Under the pieces are notes generated by a model, which searched no databases, had not been told where the DNA came from, and saw only the letters and a list, made by a program, of their open reading frames with translations. Shown here one piece after another: positions 33,846-44,252 of a stretch of 64,000 bases of DNA. Both the position numbers and the translations under genes were made by a program. Position 1 is the stretch's first letter. Each line of letters starts with the position of its first letter. The stretch lies in the NCBI GenBank assembly GCA_034769895.1, contig CM068371.1, positions 404,843,969-404,907,968 on the forward strand, given 5' to 3'. Source of the DNA: Magicicada septendecula. Its lineage: Eukaryota > Arthropoda > Insecta > Hemiptera > Cicadidae.

Positions 33846-36029
33846 AAAAATCGATACGTCTAATGGCAATTATATTTGTTATAAGCGCTGTTGTCACGCC
33901 GTACTTTACGTCCATTTCCACTTGTTTATCGCTGTTGCTTTTCCACTTTACACGGGCTTATCAGTTATGACTAACACATGATATCAATTCAGCATAATAC
34001 ATTAACTTGTGCTTGCTGTAGGGTGACAGTGTAGACTGCCAGCAATTGCAACATTCACATAGACACTCAGCAACTGCAGTTTATCTCAATGAAGCAGGCT
34101 CGTGTCATGCCGGAGTGTCTGTGAGGAGGCGCGCGCAAGTGTCTAGACTACAATACATTAATGCTGTTGCTTTTTTTCTAAGGTTGTTCAGACGTTAGAA
34201 GAAGGTGTGAAAGTGGCAAAAATGAGAAAATGACACTATGAGAAGTGGAAGAGGATTTGTGGAATTACTTAGAACGGTGGCGAAAGGGTATCGAAAGAAA
34301 CAGAGTGCTAAAAACCGAATTTATATTCTGTACGTCAAAGGTAAGCTATTGTATGTAACATTAAATAACCCAAGCAATACATTACCTATGAAGTACTGCA
34401 AACTGCGAATGTAGAAGTCACTACTGAATTATCGTAATAAAACGTGATATTGTCTAATACTTTTTGGTGTCAAACCGATACAGCACACTGTTCCCTAAAC
34501 CCTTTAACGAGAAAATAAGGCGACAGAAACAATCTTTATTGCCAGAAAGGTGCAGAAGGCAGCTCTCAAGTGTTTGTGTCAGACATTTTCCATTACGTAT
34601 GCTATGGTTGCACTTACGGTACCCCTAGGGTACTCTACATCGGGAACTGTTCGTAACTTTGCTGAAATGATGGACACAACATGCACGCTAATTTCAGATT
34701 CTGTCGTTTCATCGACGACACGGTACGATAGCGACGTAGGAAAACAAAAACACATTTTTTAACAAAACCATTTAAGGTCGTTTTCCGTAATCCTGCCGAG
34801 CATGAGAAATGTGAAATTTTATTTTCCCTAAATTACTGAAATTCGAACACAAAACGAAGAAAAACTGCCTTAATGTATGGGTTTTGGATGTGCGTGTAAT
34901 GTATCTTCACATCCCGGTAATAAATTCTGTCACATCAGAACATGCGCTCCATTCCTGTGCTTCTGAAGCTTATTTAGAAGTCATGTTAAAAAGCTTGTTT
35001 AAAAAATTAATGCATATTGGCTTTATTATCTTTCTGAGAAATAACAGTACCTTCGCATGCTCTGTAATTTTAATGTGACGTACACTAATAATTAAAAAAA
35101 ACATGACGTTGTTTGTTCCTTTGAACTGTTATCTAAAGGCTTTAATTTTAACATGTTAATATAATATAAACCTTCTTTTTAAAAGCACATACAATTTTTT
35201 CCTAAAGCAAACCTAATTAAATCCAACATGATTACATACGAACAACTTGTTTTTGGTGCCTTTCCCCGCCCACAAGTCTGTCACCACTTCGTTTATTGAG
35301 TAAGTCAAACCAGTCATGAATAATACATTTCCCGCTTAATATTTTCCTGCAGTGTAAATATTATTGTAAAAAATAATATACCGATTTATTTATTGTTTTA
35401 AATGATTTCAGTTTTCACTCGAAATAAATACTGTACCGGAAAGTCCCGTGTCTTGTGTGTTTTGCAATGCTCGGAAGGTGGAGAGGATAACAACAATCAA
35501 ATATACATTTTTCCAAAAATAACATTCTCATACTTCGTACGTATATATGAACACTGGGGAAAGAAATCTGGCACAGTGTAATTTCAACAGTAGTGACCTC
35601 GAAGCCGGTGGCTATTCACGGCCACGGCAGCGGCCAGTTGCTCCTGCACCAATGGAATGTTACGTTGACCTTCCAACGATCCGTCCATCCACGTCATGAC
35701 TCATACGTTCTACTACCGACTCGCTGTAACATTATGTGGTGATTCACGTGACTGGCGCACTTCCCACCTCCGGAAGTCTTTACTATTGTTCTGCCAGTTA
35801 GCACACATCATAATGTAAGCAACAACAAAATGACATTTCACTTCTATTTTTCGGAGTTAATATCTGTAAGCAGGAACCGAAACAAATCACACTCAGTTTT
35901 ATGATTCATTTTTTCTTATAAACGCCCGTGTATGATCGCTGTTTGGATGTACATGATGGAGCACGTATCCTTCGGATTTATCCCTATTAGAAGTTCCTGT
36001 CTTTTCTTTTTACAGCCTATTAGTAGGCC
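33846..36029. other. Spacer
   Basis: No recognisable gene. 35590-35800 is GC-richer than its surroundings without identifiable coding. Confidence 0.5.
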
Positions 36030-36345
36030 TATTGCAAACACAACTCGTTAACTACCTTTCTTCCACAACTCTGCTCATGCAGTTTGTCATCTCAAAGCTG
36101 GTGCTTCTTTCTTTTGTCCCAGGTGCCACTCTTATATTCTTTTGGACCATCCTGCTTTATCCGTCTTCTTCAGACGATCACACCATTTTAGTGCTTTGTT
36201 TCCCAAGGGCTTTGCAATCGAAAATATTACTCCAATCTGTCTCCATATTTCCTCAGTTACGATTTAATTTTCTCCAAAAGAACATCTTCGCTATAATCCA
36301 ATTCTTCGATGCCAGAATTCCCATACTACAATTCCACGAATAAAA
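36030..36345 (-). mobile_element. Decayed RTE-like LINE C-terminus
   Basis: Minus-strand words LKWCDRLKKTDKAGWSKRI, a stop, then EWHLGQKKE match the LKWYGHLKRM...WPKRI...EW-x-P-x-GRRKRG block of RTE-like proteins. Several in-frame stops. The open plus-strand frame here is its antisense shadow. Confidence 0.45.
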
Positions 36346-38399
36346 AAATGTTTTGTACGTTACTCTGGAAGATTGTTTTCTTATTTTCATTACTTAAGTG
36401 TTTTCTTCCATATTCTAACGTGTAATGCTTCGGAGCAATTATGGGACTGTGTTACCACTGAGCAATATTTTACAGAAAAAACCATCACGAGATTAAAAGG
36501 ACGTAGAAGCATAAGAGTTGTAAATAATTTCGACAACAAACTTAAATAACAAACTGTGGATAATTTCCACAGTAAATACAACCATATCATAAATAATACA
36601 TAATAAAAACACATTTAAACTTCGCCACCACTCGACAGAATAAAATTTTATACTTAAAATCACCGAATCCATAAATCCATTCTGCTGTTTCTTTACAGAC
36701 GACTGGTTCCTGGTAGGAGATACAGTCCTTCAGAGAGTTTAGAGCGGTTCAATTTTCTGTCGAAAGCCCAGAAATGATCTCCTATAGCGTATGGATTTTG
36801 GTTGTCAGACACCGCGGACTCACCGTTCATCTACTTAAAACTGCAGCACTGCAAGTGTAGTCCCCGCAAATACTACATAAAATACATCGCATACGACTCT
36901 GAGAAATAATCTTCAAATAACTAACAACACATTTAAAAGTATACGAAACGTAGGATGTTGAGTATACATTATGAAAAAAGAACTGATGTTGGAGCAGATC
37001 GAAAGGGCAATTCGAATGTTGTACATAAACCAGAAAGAAGACTGTGTTGTGCTGTATTTATATTGTGTTTAAAAAATATTAGTCTCTACGTATTCTCTGT
37101 TGTAACACACATAGGTGATAGCTTGACAGGCTGATAATAATTCACAAGAAAAAAATGGATTTACATGAGACAGCAAGCAGTAAAATAGAATACCGGTAAT
37201 AAGATAAAACAATTTTATACTTTTAAATTTTAATATTTTAAAAGCCATATTCACTTTAAGAGGTACAAAAGTGCTCATTTTTTATAAAACTCTATTAAGT
37301 CCTTTTATAGCCATTAACAGCTACACTCAAGCGCGAGCTGATGTCAATAATGTCGACTCCCCGTTGGTAACTACGAAAAACATCGTTCATTTTCCCTATT
37401 TCACTTTTAATTTAAAAAATTTGTAGAATATTTTAGGGTATAGACCTAATTTATCTTGGTAATTCATTTCTTTCTAAAATATTAGTTTACCATAAGATGG
37501 GTTTCCATACTATAAACATAAATTATGCTTTGTAATTTAAGGGACTGTTGATAATAATTATAAATACGTCATGTTTTATCATTTATCTTAGCCCTGCACA
37601 CGCGTAGGGCTACTACACACGCGGTTAAGCATCCTTCAAATTTGACAGCACTTAAAATTGTTTTACAAGCCTAAAATACTTAACACTAACATTTTTCACA
37701 ACGTTCCTTATCAAGTAATTTATAATTTTCAAACCTGCAATCTCTACTTATTCATACAATGTTATGCCATTATATGCTTCACTCTCTGATACATTCCATA
37801 TGCAGTTGTAATGTCCATTAGAAAATGTGTGTGTGTGTGTGTGTGTGTAGACAGTATTTCTACAACACACAGGGCCGACTACCGCATCTACGGTCATCTC
37901 CTTTATGCTCCTAAGCGCTTCCCTTAATTTTCTTTTATCCATTAATATTTTTCCTCTACCATCGTACTGTTTGGTGTCGTCTTATTTCTTTCTTTACGTG
38001 CTATCCATTTAAAATGTTTTTTGAATCACTCTTCCCCTAACCTTTTTATGCGATACCGTTAAAGCTGTTTCTGCTTTATTCTGTCGACAGTGTCTTTCCT
38101 ATCTGTAAGCTTTCTCTAACAGTACATAATGTAACATAATCTAGGAGAGTAACACCACATCTTCTTCAATAATTTTCATTTATTGCACGTTTTTGTGCCA
38201 GCTGTTTTCATGTGTTATACCGATGCTGTTAAAGTTGGGAATAAGGTGTCCCAATACTTTGCAGTAACAAAAGATGTAAAGCAATGATGTTCCCTAAGCA
38301 CAAGGTGTGTACTTTACTCACAATTTATGTTGTGAAACAGACAGTTTAATAATCGACGACTGACTCTAGTTGTGGTAGCATTGGACGAACACGACTCCA
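36346..38399. other. Spacer
   Basis: A (GT)n tract at about 37828-37849 and AT-rich DNA; no gene recognised. Confidence 0.5.
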
Positions 38400-38595
38400 A
38401 TTACATTTTCCACAAACCCTATGAAGGAAACAGATCTTGGGGCACGAACATAAATTTTGGGAAGCGAAGAACTTGTTACTGGAGGCGAGGGAGCCAATAC
38501 AACAGATTCGCACATTGTAAAAAAACAGTGCTTTTTTTTTTAGGTACTTTGAGATCACAGTAACAAAAAATGGTAGAAGTGATGAAACAAGCAGC

Positions 38596-38607
38596 TGAAA
38601 AATAAAA
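38596..38607. repeat. Left 12-bp target duplication of Jockey B
   Basis: TGAAAAATAAAA immediately precedes the element. The same 12 bases follow the (AATGC)n tail at 48657-48668. The first two bases are ambiguous because the tail could also end in TG. Confidence 0.75.
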
Positions 38608-38949
38608 AGAAGTCTACCTCGAGCTGTTGCCAGGGTAGGCTGTGTCCGTCTGTATGGCGTTTTTGCCTGGTGATTTCACAGTTGTTTTTCAATATTTCAA
38701 AGTGATCTTTTCACCAAGTGCAGCACTAGTGTTGAGTTTGTGCTCTACTTATTTATCTTTGTGAAGTTTTAATTATTTAGTGTGTTATTGGCAGTAATCT
38801 CAGTGCAGTGTAGTGCGCGGCCGTTTTTGTGTTCGTGTGCTGTGCGGCTTCTGGTGAGTACGTGTGTCAGTGCCTGTTAGTTGGAATAATCAGTGCTGGT
38901 GAGTTCTCTCTCCTCTAACCACCTTTGACGTCCATTTCGGGCTTCCGAA

Positions 38950-39260
38950 ATGGCGTCAACTCAACCTGACGTTCCTTTGCCGGAGCCGTTAAGCTCTCTC
39001 TTGGGCGCTTGCGGTTCTGCTCCTTTGAGTACTCCTCTCCCCCGTGAAACCCATTGTGATAGTGGCAGTGAAAGTGATATCTCCGATGTCCATATGGGGA
39101 GTGTTGGGTCGGGAGATGAAGAGTTTTCGGTTGTGGATGGCAAACGCGCCAAACGCAAGCGAAAGCTCGCCGCCCGTCAGTCTCCCGCCTCACCTAACCA
39201 GGTCGCTAATTCAGGTAACGGCGGCCGGCAGTCTGTTAATCTTCCTTCCACTAGTTCTAC
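38950..39260 (+). pseudogene. Jockey B ORF1, 5' part
   Basis: The start ATG 38950 begins MASTQPDVPLPEPL, homologous to the MASNATPVPLPAPL start of element A. The segment is Ser/Asp-rich with a basic KRAKRKRK cluster that could be a nuclear-localisation signal. It stops being B at 39260, where A begins; the frame then runs 31 more bases into A before a stop. Codon phase is identical on the other side of the insertion (44241 onward), so no other lesion is seen. Confidence 0.8.
39249..39260. repeat. Left 12-bp target duplication of Jockey A
   Basis: CACTAGTTCTAC, repeated at 44241-44252 after the tail of A. It belongs to ORF1 of B. Confidence 0.9.
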
Positions 39261-39531
39261 GCTTTTTCGCATTTGCGATTGTGGTTTTTAACCGTTAGTA
39301 ATATCTTTTTCAATCTGTTTTCTTCATCATCATCATCATCGTTCTTCAACCATCAGTGTGCTACAATTTCAGAAGTGTATTGTGTCGTGCGCGAGTGTTT
39401 TTGTGATTCGTGTGCAGTGCGCGTCTGGTGTTCGTGTTCTTTGTCTGTCAGTGTAGTGATTCAGTGCTGGTGAAAGTTACTCATTCCTAGCCCTTTTTGC
39501 GTCTTCGACGTTCATTTCGGTTAATCCCGAG

Positions 39532-41115
39532 ATGGCGTCGAACGCAACTCCCGTTCCTTTGCCGGCACCGCTGGTAACCTTAATGGAAACCTGCGGTACT
39601 GGTCCTCATTCTACCCCGCTGCCGTCCCATACAATCAGTGATAGTGAAAGTGAAAGTGATTGTGCGTCGATGTGTAGTGTGGGGACGGGGGAAGGTGAAT
39701 TTTCGCTTGTGGAGGGCAAGTCTGCCAAACGCAAGCGAAAATTGGTCGCCAGCCCGCCACCGGCCGCTGCTACGCATCGGGTATCTAGTCCCGGTAACAG
39801 CGCCAACCATCCGACTCAGTCTCCCTCTCAATCTGTGCCCAAGCCTAAAATTCCTCCGATTGTCATTCCCGACAATCGCAATTATAGGGAAATTCTTCGT
39901 TCCCTCCAGAATCTGCTTCCTTCGGCCAAACTCGAGGCCAGGTGCCAAGGCTCCTCGCTTCGAATTGCGGCCACAACAGTCCCGGACTTCCGATCGGTCC
40001 AACAGTTTCTTACCGATCGGAAGATCTCCTTCCATACTTTCGCGCTTCCTTCAGAGCGCGAAATTAAAGTTGTTCTTTCCGGACTTCCTTCCTGGACCGC
40101 CCCCGATACCATCAGGCAGGAGCTTGTCGCCTTAGGCTATTCGCCGACGGCGGTAAGTGTACTGCATGCTGGCAAGGGGGAAGATCGCCGTCCTGTGAAT
40201 AGTTTCCTAGTGAAACTACTCAAAGTAGGCCAGTTCGAGGAGGTCTATGGCCTCCAAAACTTCCTGCACCTTCGGGTGCAAGTTCGTACTTTTGACCCGC
40301 GGCCAGGCCCCTCGCAGTGTTTTAACTGTCAGAGGTTTGGCCACTCCAGCTTATTCTGTAATCACCCTCCGCGTTGCGTGCGATGTACTGAGCCTCATCG
40401 TGGGTGTGATAAGCCCAAGACGGGGTTCACGGCCATTTGCTGCAACTGCGGCGGGGACCATCCGGCTAGTTATAGAGGATGTAGGGACTTTATATCAGCC
40501 ATGAAGCTGCAGCGGACTCCTGCTCGCCCTGGCGCGCAGGCAGGCCGTGTTGCAGGTCCCCTCCCTAACCGCAGAGAGGCCTTCCCACCTCTCTCCGGAG
40601 CATCATCTCAGGCCCCGGCAGCAGTTCCGGCTGCTCCCAGGGCCCCAGTTCCGCCTGCAGTCGACGTTTCGGCGCCGCCTGCAGTCCCTTCTGTCCCGGC
40701 GCCTGCCGGAGCGCCCGGTCCTTCATACGCGGCTGTGGCCGCTACATCAGTCCCGCCTTCCGCTCCTCGGAGCCACAAACCAAAGCGCACTCGTCGCCGT
40801 CAGCGACAAGTTCCACAGGCCTTGCCTGTAAAACCACAGCGGGCCCCGCCCGCCCCCAGCCATCAACCTAAGCTCCCAATTGAGCAGACCCCACGTCCGT
40901 CCCCGAGCCCTGCGCCATCTGCAACACCGGCCGAGGCCAGCCAGGTCCGTCTTCCGGAATCTCGGGAATCTTCCCGGGCCCCGGTGGACCCCCTGACTGC
41001 CTGGGCTGAAACTTTGGTAAACAACATCAGGTCTGCTCCAGATACAACCACGGTTCTCGCCCTGGTGTTTCAATCCCTGTCTACCCTCTTTCCTCTTCTT
41101 CCTTTGAATGGCTAG
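39532..41115 (+). CDS. Jockey A ORF1 nucleic-acid-binding (Gag-like) protein
   Basis: 527 residues. The protein binds element RNA and forms the ribonucleoprotein with ORF2. It has a Ser/Glu-rich N-terminus with a basic AKRKRK at 65-70. A PRE_C2HC-type domain at about 105-250 includes IPPIVIPDNRNYREIL, ISFHTFALPSEREIKVVLSG and AVSVLHAGK. Three zinc knuckles follow: C263-x2-C266-x4-H271-x4-C276, C282-x2-C285-x3-H289-x2-C292, and C303-x2-C306-x3-H310-x6-C317. The C-terminal third is Pro/Ala-rich with a KRTRRRQRQ cluster, and the end is a conserved SLSTLFPLLPLNG. The ATG at 39532 is followed by MAS as in B. The stop TAG overlaps the ORF2 start. Confidence 0.9.
   Translation: MASNATPVPLPAPLVTLMETCGTGPHSTPLPSHTISDSESESDCASMCSVGTGEGEFSLVEGKSAKRKRKLVASPPPAAATHRVSSPGNSANHPTQSPSQSVPKPKIPPIVIPDNRNYREILRSLQNLLPSAKLEARCQGSSLRIAATTVPDFRSVQQFLTDRKISFHTFALPSEREIKVVLSGLPSWTAPDTIRQELVALGYSPTAVSVLHAGKGEDRRPVNSFLVKLLKVGQFEEVYGLQNFLHLRVQVRTFDPRPGPSQCFNCQRFGHSSLFCNHPPRCVRCTEPHRGCDKPKTGFTAICCNCGGDHPASYRGCRDFISAMKLQRTPARPGAQAGRVAGPLPNRREAFPPLSGASSQAPAAVPAAPRAPVPPAVDVSAPPAVPSVPAPAGAPGPSYAAVAATSVPPSAPRSHKPKRTRRRQRQVPQALPVKPQRAPPAPSHQPKLPIEQTPRPSPSPAPSATPAEASQVRLPESRESSRAPVDPLTAWAETLVNNIRSAPDTTTVLALVFQSLSTLFPLLPLNG
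41108..41115 (+). promoter_or_regulatory. ORF1-ORF2 stop/start overlap (A)
   Basis: ATGGCTAG contains the ORF2 start ATG and the ORF1 stop TAG, five bases from A to T. Element B has the identical eight bases at 45521-45528. The arrangement fits termination-reinitiation of ORF2 translation. Confidence 0.65.
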
Positions 41116-43804
41116 GAGTCTTAGGATCGTTGCGTGGAATGCCCATGGGGTAGTCCCTCGACGATCTGAACTGATGACTTTCGTAACGGAGTACGACGCT
41201 GATGTCGTCCTCCTTTGCGAGACTCATCTGGCTCGCTACCATACCTTCAACCTGCCATCTTACATCTGTTTTCGTCAGGATCGTCCCCAACGGCCTGGCT
41301 GTCGCCCCTCGGGGGGGACAGCCGTCTTAGTCCACAGGCGGATATCCCACAGGCCACTACCCCCTTTAGATACATCTCTTGTTGAAGGTTGTGCGGTGGC
41401 GATAGACGCTGGCGGATCGGAGTTGCGCGTTGTTGCGGCGTATCTCCGGCCCGGCCTGCGGCTACCTCCACCGCCCGAGGAGTGGGACGCTCTCCTCGAT
41501 CATCCCCTACCAACCATCGTAGCCGGCGACTTAAATGCCAAGCATCCCTCCTGGAACAGCAGAGTAGCCAACGCCTACGGAAAATCTCTGTATCGGTTCG
41601 TCTCCGACGACCCGGTACTTCAAGTTATCGGCCCAGAAGACCCTACTCACTTCCCCTTTTCCGGTCATCGACCGGACGTCCTTGACATTGTCATAGCCAA
41701 GGACGTGACCCATCACATCCAGGTCTCGTCAGTGTCGGATCTCTCATCCGATCACAATCCCCTTTTTATAACTGCCCGTGAGCTGTCGGCCTCACCCCGA
41801 CCTCCCGCTCAGACTGTTAGGAGAGTCAACTGGCGCTCCTACCATGATGAGCTCTCACGGCGGTTACCATCACTCCCCGCGGACCCGGTCGTCACTTGTG
41901 ACGATTTGGATCTCCGAGCCACTCATCTTCAGGAGTTGGTCCAAGGTGTCATGGATCGACACACATATACTCTCGAGGTGAATCATCGTAAATCGGCCTT
42001 ACCTGCGGAAGTACTCCACGCCATCTGGCTACGGCGCAATCTCCGCCGCAGATGGCAAAGAACCCGTGATCCCGGCGTCAAAAGGCGCTTTCAAGCCCAG
42101 TCTCTTTACGTCCAGCAGCTACTGCGGGACGTAAACTCTGATCGATGGGACTCATACCTTGAGTCTCTTGAAGTCGACCACGCCTCCGTCTGGAGAGCGG
42201 CGAGTAGACTGACCCGCGAGAAGAGAACTCGCAACCCACTTGAAACTCCGAACGGGGTTGTATCTTCATCAGAAGGAAAGGCAGAGGTCTTCGCCGACTG
42301 CATGGAGGTGCAATTTACTGTTCACCAAGGCGTCTCGGACCCTGCCCACTCGGCAGAAGTCCGTGACTTCCTATCTGGACATTTTTCACGCCCTCCCGAA
42401 ATCCCAGCCCTCCCGTTCGACAGGGATGAACTAGTTTCATCTATCTGCCGACTAAATCGCCGTCGCGCCCCCGGTCCTGACCGGATCGGGGCCGCTGCTC
42501 TACAAAATCTCCCGGCCTCAGGCGTTGACCTCGTTCTTGAGCTGTTTAACTCCTGTCTCCGGCTACAGTACTTTCCCCGCCTGTGGAAATCTGCCAACAT
42601 CGTAATGATTCCGAAGCCTCGCCAGCCGCGCATGCTTCCTGAAAGCTATCGTCCAATCTCTCTCTTGCCAGTCATCTCGAAGGTGTTCGAGCGTCTCCTG
42701 CTGGCTCGCATCTCGCCGCTGCTAGATGGTTTCATCCGCAGCGAACAGTTCGGGTTTCGCAGAGAGCACTCGACCACGCTTCAATTGGTCCGCGTTGTTA
42801 CGCACTTGTCAGACGCCACCAACAGGCGAGCGGCTACGGCCGCCGTACTGTTGGACGTGAGCAAGGCCTTCGATAAAGTCTGGCACGAAGGTCTTCTCTT
42901 CAAACTTGCCAATTCCCCTCTACCATCGACCATAGTGTTTTTCCTCCGGTCGTATCTCAGCGACCGAACCTTCAGGGTGAGCGTCGACGGGTCCTGTTCT
43001 ACAGTTCGACCCGTCGCCGCCGGCGTACCACAGGGATCTGTCCTCGGCCCCGTTCTGTACCTTGTGTACACGAACGACCTGCCTGTCTTGCCCGGAGTCA
43101 CGTTGTCTTTGTTCGCTGACGATGCTATGTATCACTGCAGCTCCCTGTCCCCGCGATTTGCGAGTACAAAGCTGCAGCGTCAGTTGAACCAGCTTCCGGA
43201 CTGGCTACGGAAATGGCGGGTGACGATCAACACGGAGAAATCCGAGGCGATCTGTTTCACCCGTAAGTCCATCTCCCGATGCCAGCCCCTCTCCCTAGCA
43301 GGGAGACCCATCGCCTACAAAGAATCGGTGAAGTATTTAGGCGTTCGACTAGATCGTCGCCTTTGCTTCAACGCCCACGTGACGGAAACCCTTGCCAAGG
43401 CTCGCGGCGTCCGAGCCAAATTATCTCCTTTCCTCTCGTGTCGCAGCCGCCTGGCCATGCGCACGAAACTTACCATCTATCTACTATTTCTCAGGTCTGT
43501 ATTGACCTATGCGGCACCCGCCTGGTGGTCTCTTTTATCCACCACCAACAGATGTAGGCTGGAAGCTTTCCAGTCCCGAACACTCCGATCCTTGACGGGG
43601 TCCCCTTGGTTTGTAAGGAACGACGTGATTCGAAGGGGTCTCCGTGTTCCTACCTTGACTTCCTTTGTCCGGTCGCTGGCTCTAACTCTCTTTGCTAAAG
43701 CCTCGACCTCCACCTTCCCGTACCTACGAACCATCAGTGCATCAGAACCACCACCGCCCATTCGGGTCAAGCGCCCTCGGGCGCTTCTTGATGACCCGCC
43801 ATAA
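41108..43804 (+). CDS. Jockey A ORF2 endonuclease-reverse transcriptase
   Basis: 898 residues. It nicks target DNA and primes reverse transcription of element RNA there. The N-terminal AP-type endonuclease (about 1-225) has WNAHG (Asn11), LLCETHL (Glu38), AGDLNAKHPSWNS (Asp141, Asn143), and SSDHN (Asp215, His216). The reverse transcriptase has SYRPISLLPVISKVFERLL, FGFRREHSTTLQLVRV, VLLDVSKAFDKVW (Asp583), AAGVPQGSVLGPVLYL, FADDAMY (Asp671, Asp672) and KESVKYLGVRLD. No RNase H domain follows, as is usual for the Jockey clade. All key residues are present. The start is fixed by overlap with the ORF1 stop in ATGGCTAG, as in B. Confidence 0.92.
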   Translation: MARSLRIVAWNAHGVVPRRSELMTFVTEYDADVVLLCETHLARYHTFNLPSYICFRQDRPQRPGCRPSGGTAVLVHRRISHRPLPPLDTSLVEGCAVAIDAGGSELRVVAAYLRPGLRLPPPPEEWDALLDHPLPTIVAGDLNAKHPSWNSRVANAYGKSLYRFVSDDPVLQVIGPEDPTHFPFSGHRPDVLDIVIAKDVTHHIQVSSVSDLSSDHNPLFITARELSASPRPPAQTVRRVNWRSYHDELSRRLPSLPADPVVTCDDLDLRATHLQELVQGVMDRHTYTLEVNHRKSALPAEVLHAIWLRRNLRRRWQRTRDPGVKRRFQAQSLYVQQLLRDVNSDRWDSYLESLEVDHASVWRAASRLTREKRTRNPLETPNGVVSSSEGKAEVFADCMEVQFTVHQGVSDPAHSAEVRDFLSGHFSRPPEIPALPFDRDELVSSICRLNRRRAPGPDRIGAAALQNLPASGVDLVLELFNSCLRLQYFPRLWKSANIVMIPKPRQPRMLPESYRPISLLPVISKVFERLLLARISPLLDGFIRSEQFGFRREHSTTLQLVRVVTHLSDATNRRAATAAVLLDVSKAFDKVWHEGLLFKLANSPLPSTIVFFLRSYLSDRTFRVSVDGSCSTVRPVAAGVPQGSVLGPVLYLVYTNDLPVLPGVTLSLFADDAMYHCSSLSPRFASTKLQRQLNQLPDWLRKWRVTINTEKSEAICFTRKSISRCQPLSLAGRPIAYKESVKYLGVRLDRRLCFNAHVTETLAKARGVRAKLSPFLSCRSRLAMRTKLTIYLLFLRSVLTYAAPAWWSLLSTTNRCRLEAFQSRTLRSLTGSPWFVRNDVIRRGLRVPTLTSFVRSLALTLFAKASTSTFPYLRTISASEPPPPIRVKRPRALLDDPP

Positions 43805-43950
43805 CGCCATCCTCTTTAAATTAAATACAAACAAGTAATCATCAGTCCTAGACCAGAGTATTTCACCAAACTGTCCTTCTCTCCTTCCTGTCCACCTCCT
43901 AGCACGCTGAGCCGGCTGCTTGTCGCTGTCATCATTCACTGGCACGGAGG

Positions 43951-44028
43951 CTCTCCGCCTCGCGGGGAGCGACCGACGCCCTCAGGGCGTCTGCTGACTG
44001 GACTTGAAACGGGCAACATCTGTTGCTC
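43951..44028 (+). promoter_or_regulatory. Three 3'UTR hairpins of Jockey A
   Basis: Hairpin 1 (43951-43969) pairs CTCTCCGC with GCGGGGAG around CTC. Hairpin 2 (43975-43991) pairs GACGCCC with GGGCGTC around TCA. Hairpin 3 (44014-44025, extendable to 44011-44028) pairs CAACA with TGTTG around TC. B has hairpins in the same order with compensating base changes. They are candidates for the RNA structure recognised by the element's reverse transcriptase. Confidence 0.6.
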
Positions 44029-44224
44029 GAATCGGTACCAGCGGCAGTGCATTAAACAAATAACAGTTATACTCCCCCGCCCTCTCAGTTAACTGGTTGG
44101 CGGTTTCCTTTTCCAGTCTTAGGTAACCAGTCGACATGTACCAGCACTATGTTTACTTCTGGCAGCCATTGGACACGATCCAGATGCTGCAATCAAGCCA
44201 CGAGTGCAAAGACACCCCGCATCC

Positions 44225-44240
44225 ATAATGCAATGCAATG
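44225..44240 (+). repeat. (AATGC)n tail of Jockey A
   Basis: ATAATGCAATGCAATG ends the element directly before the CACTAGTTCTAC duplication. It replaces the poly(A) tail usual for Jockey elements. Confidence 0.85.
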
Positions 44241-44252
44241 CACTAGTTCTAC
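44241..44252. repeat. Right 12-bp target duplication of Jockey A
   Basis: CACTAGTTCTAC, identical to 39249-39260. It follows the (AATGC)n tail directly. Confidence 0.9.

Larger units (their letters stand above)
39261..44240 (+). mobile_element. Jockey-clade non-LTR retrotransposon A, coding-intact
   Basis: A 4980-bp element inserted into ORF1 of B and flanked by perfect 12-bp duplications. The order is 5'UTR (39261-39531), ORF1, ORF2 (8-nt overlap), 3'UTR with three hairpins, tail ATAATGCAATGCAATG. Both ORFs are free of stops and frameshifts, so the copy could be functional. Its 5'UTR is about 70 bp shorter than that of B, so a small 5' truncation is possible. Proteins differ from B throughout, most in the ORF1 N-terminus, so A and B are different subfamilies. 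Confidence 0.9.

Noticed and set aside
39044..43945. Many long antisense and alternate-frame open frames in the Jockey elements
   Set aside because: GC-rich coding DNA leaves other frames open; none carries a motif.
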